A DNA stretch of 8,009 bases from JASJBU01 sp965372385 (GTDB taxonomy: Bacteria; Pseudomonadota; Gammaproteobacteria; Chromatiales; Chromatiaceae). The stretch is taken from positions 1-8,009 of the forward strand of contig CBDVCD010000154.1 in NCBI GenBank assembly GCA_965372385.1, read 5' to 3'. Shown here in pieces: positions 7,087 to 8,009 of this stretch. Position 1 is the first letter of the stretch; each line of letters opens with the position of its first letter. The translations under genes and the position numbers were made by a program. The notes below the pieces were generated by a model. That model was not told where the DNA came from. It was given only the letters and a program-made list of their open reading frames with translations, and did no database searches.

Positions 7087-7497
7087 TCAGATACGCAGGC
7101 AGCAGAAACTCAGGCGTGGAGAAATTGAAACAGGTGGGGGCTTAAAGGGGAACAGAATCTCATCGCGGGGAGGTGGTCCCCTGATCGGGAGCAGGCTCGC
7201 CAGATCCATGGAGAGCAATACCGGCTGATCGATGCGTTCGAAGTCCAAGAGTTCGGAATCGCGTTGCGGTAGCGCCAGTTGCAGATTGAAACAGCCATTT
7301 TCACAGTCGCATTGAAAGACCGCCAGGTTGGGCATTTGGCAATGCTGATCATCACCCATGGCCATAGGGGAACCCTCTCCCATCGGCTGGTGGTCCTGCC
7401 CGAAACTTGCCAAGGCACCCTCTCCCCAGGACAACAGCAATATTATCACCAGCATCCAGCTGGCCAATCGCAGATTGTTGTCTCGAGCTAGGGGCAT
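7087..7497 (-). CDS. Small exported Cys/Met-rich protein, CopL/DUF2946-like
   Basis: A 136-residue protein at the head of the efflux operon. Residues 1-30 form a signal peptide (R5, R10, core MLVIILLLSW, then GEGALA before the cut). The mature part opens with a Met/His/Cys-rich patch (H36, M39, M45, M47, H52, C53, M55), then C63-x-C65-x3-C69, all plausible soft-metal ligands. The C-terminal third has an IRGPPPR motif (105-111) and ends in a Cys-Cys pair (132-133). This arrangement recalls CopL-type and DUF2946-type proteins encoded at the front of copper-resistance operons; CopL is reported to affect expression of the downstream copper genes. The similarity is of pattern, judged by eye. The start has no clear Shine-Dalgarno sequence (only AAGTAG further upstream), but the signal peptide begins there. 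A role in copper sensing, binding or leader control of cusCBA is inference. An uncharacterised metal-binding periplasmic protein is the safe reading. Confidence 0.72.
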   Translation of the reverse strand: MPLARDNNLRLASWMLVIILLLSWGEGALASFGQDHQPMGEGSPMAMGDDQHCQMPNLAVFQCDCENGCFNLQLALPQRDSELLDFERIDQPVLLSMDLASLLPIRGPPPRDEILFPFKPPPVSISPRLSFCCLRI

Positions 7498-7605
7498 CTT
7501 AAAACTACTTGTTTGTTAGAATTTTCGATTTCCATATTCAAAGACACTACAGACGACAAATGATTCCATCGTTGAGTGCTGCATTCGATCAGATATCATG
7601 ACCGG
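7498..7605. other. Intergenic region upstream of the efflux operon
   Basis: This 108-bp gap, more AT-rich than the genes, is the likely site of the operon promoter. I could not identify a convincing sigma-70 promoter, CueR dyad, CusR box or CopR box. The best minus-strand match, TTGAAT (7541-7536) and TAACAA (7518-7513) with a 17-bp spacer, is weak and would leave only a few bases of leader before the ATG at 7497. Confidence 0.35.
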
Positions 7606-7779
7606 TTACAAGTCGGTCTTTTCCCTATAGTAGACGGTCGATTTACTTGACTCATCGATCCGGTCATCAGCTCTACGCTTATGCCATTTCACGAGCATGG
7701 TGGCGATGATCGGCACCAATATCAGCCCTCCCAGTAACAACAGTATGAGTAGTGCCTGATCCAGGTTCGACGAGGTCAA
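7606..7779 (-). CDS. Small single-span membrane protein, probable TTG start
   Basis: A 57-codon ORF not matched to any family I know. It would begin at TTG (7779-7777), overlapping the TGA of the upstream gene by 4 bases in the arrangement typical of translational coupling. A G-rich GGGGTGGTGAA lies just upstream as a possible ribosome binding site. Residues about 9-31 (ALLILLLLGGLILVPIIATM) form one strong transmembrane helix. It is followed by a basic stretch (KWHKRR) and a polar charged tail, so by the positive-inside rule the C-terminus should be cytoplasmic. The same frame is open further upstream, inside the VTT gene, so it could also be the 3' part of a gene joined there by a deletion or frameshift. 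Both readings remain possible. Confidence 0.45.
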   Translation of the reverse strand: MTSSNLDQALLILLLLGGLILVPIIATMLVKWHKRRADDRIDESSKSTVYYREKTDL

Positions 7780-8009
7780 TTCACCACCCCGGTGGTGGCA
7801 CCGGTCACTACGTAGATAGTACCCCAGGCATGCCCATAGGCCGCACCAGTTGCGAGGGCAATGGGTGCGCTGGGAACGGGATTGATAATGATGGCTATCG
7901 CTATCAGTGAAACGAGCCCAACAGGTCCCCAGTAACCCAGCCCGGCAAGCCAGCTTTGCAAGCGGCCGCTATGCGTAACAATCGCCAGCAACCCGGATTC
8001 TTTCAGCAG
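7776..8009 (-). CDS. VTT/TVP38-family membrane protein, 5' end outside window, 3' truncated
   Basis: The reading frame is open to the window edge, so the N-terminus is not seen; 77 residues are visible. The sequence has a helix-rich lead (LQSWLAGLGYWGPVGLVSL) and then NPVPSAPIALATGAAYGHAWG and IYVVTGATTG. This matches the first part of the VTT domain of TVP38/TMEM64/DedA-like inner-membrane proteins. In the family the domain goes on with a GA-x-x-AF-x-x-AR segment and about 100 more residues. Here a TGA follows directly after GATTGVVN. I see no continuation of the domain in the other two frames, so a simple single frameshift does not explain it. The product is probably non-functional or a remnant left by a deletion. 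DedA/TVP38 proteins are linked to lipid transport, but no role can be claimed for this fragment. It appears to end the transcription unit upstream of the metal operon. Confidence 0.65.
   Translation of the reverse strand: MLKESGLLAIVTHSGRLQSWLAGLGYWGPVGLVSLIAIAIIINPVPSAPIALATGAAYGHAWGTIYVVTGATTGVVN

Noticed and set aside
6944..7228. Plus-strand open frame of 94 codons across the cusC leader
   Set aside because: It overlaps the small exported gene antisense, is rich in Arg/Gly and has no ribosome binding site.
7513..7541. Candidate sigma-70 promoter TTGAAT-17-TAACAA
   Set aside because: The -10 element is poor and the predicted start would be only about 10 nt from the ATG; not strong enough to call.
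7498..7605. CueR, CusR or CopR operator upstream of the operon
   Set aside because: No dyad of the expected spacing was found; only isolated TGTC-like half-sites, which are expected by chance.

Overview
The window is a bacterial heavy-metal efflux locus, most likely from a gammaproteobacterium. That assignment rests on the style of the Cus-type proteins and on a REP-like palindrome; nothing visible fixes the genus. All supported genes lie on the minus strand, so transcription runs from position 8009 towards 1. The coding blocks look GC-rich, and the flanks (1-307 and 7498-7605) look more AT-rich.

In order of transcription, the right edge holds the visible part of a VTT/TVP38-type membrane protein (7776-8009) that stops in the middle of its conserved domain. 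A 57-residue single-span membrane ORF that appears to start at TTG overlaps its stop by 4 bases (7606-7779). After a 108-bp intergenic gap comes a small exported Cys/Met-rich protein resembling CopL/DUF2946-type leader proteins (7087-7497). Next is a 145-nt leader with a small hairpin, then a tightly coupled cusC-cusB-cusA operon: outer-membrane factor (5652-6941), periplasmic adaptor (4136-5659) and RND pump (936-4139), with 8-bp and 4-bp overlaps. A REP-like nested palindrome (815-885) follows. The last gene (308-760) encodes an exported His/Met-rich protein with a probable Ig-like YtkA/FixH-type fold. The final 307 bases contain no convincing gene, only a terminator-like hairpin at 260-293.

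The three central genes should form a complete CusCBA tripartite complex exporting Cu(I)/Ag(I) from the periplasm, and possibly the cytoplasm, across the outer membrane. The pump keeps the cleft methionine triad (M572/M622/M672), the methionine relay positions (M391, M485, M754, M1013), and D405 and E939. The lysine that completes the proton relay in E. coli CusA is isoleucine here (I988). The adaptor carries a tandem duplication of its Met-type metal-binding domain and a Met-rich C-terminal tail. No recognisable CusF, CusRS, CueR or CopA lies in the window; two small exported metal-ligand-rich proteins flank the operon instead and probably serve as chaperone or sensor accessories.

I see no wholly new system. 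The points worth following are the pump substitution, the adaptor domain duplication, the two accessory proteins, the palindromic element and the truncated VTT gene.
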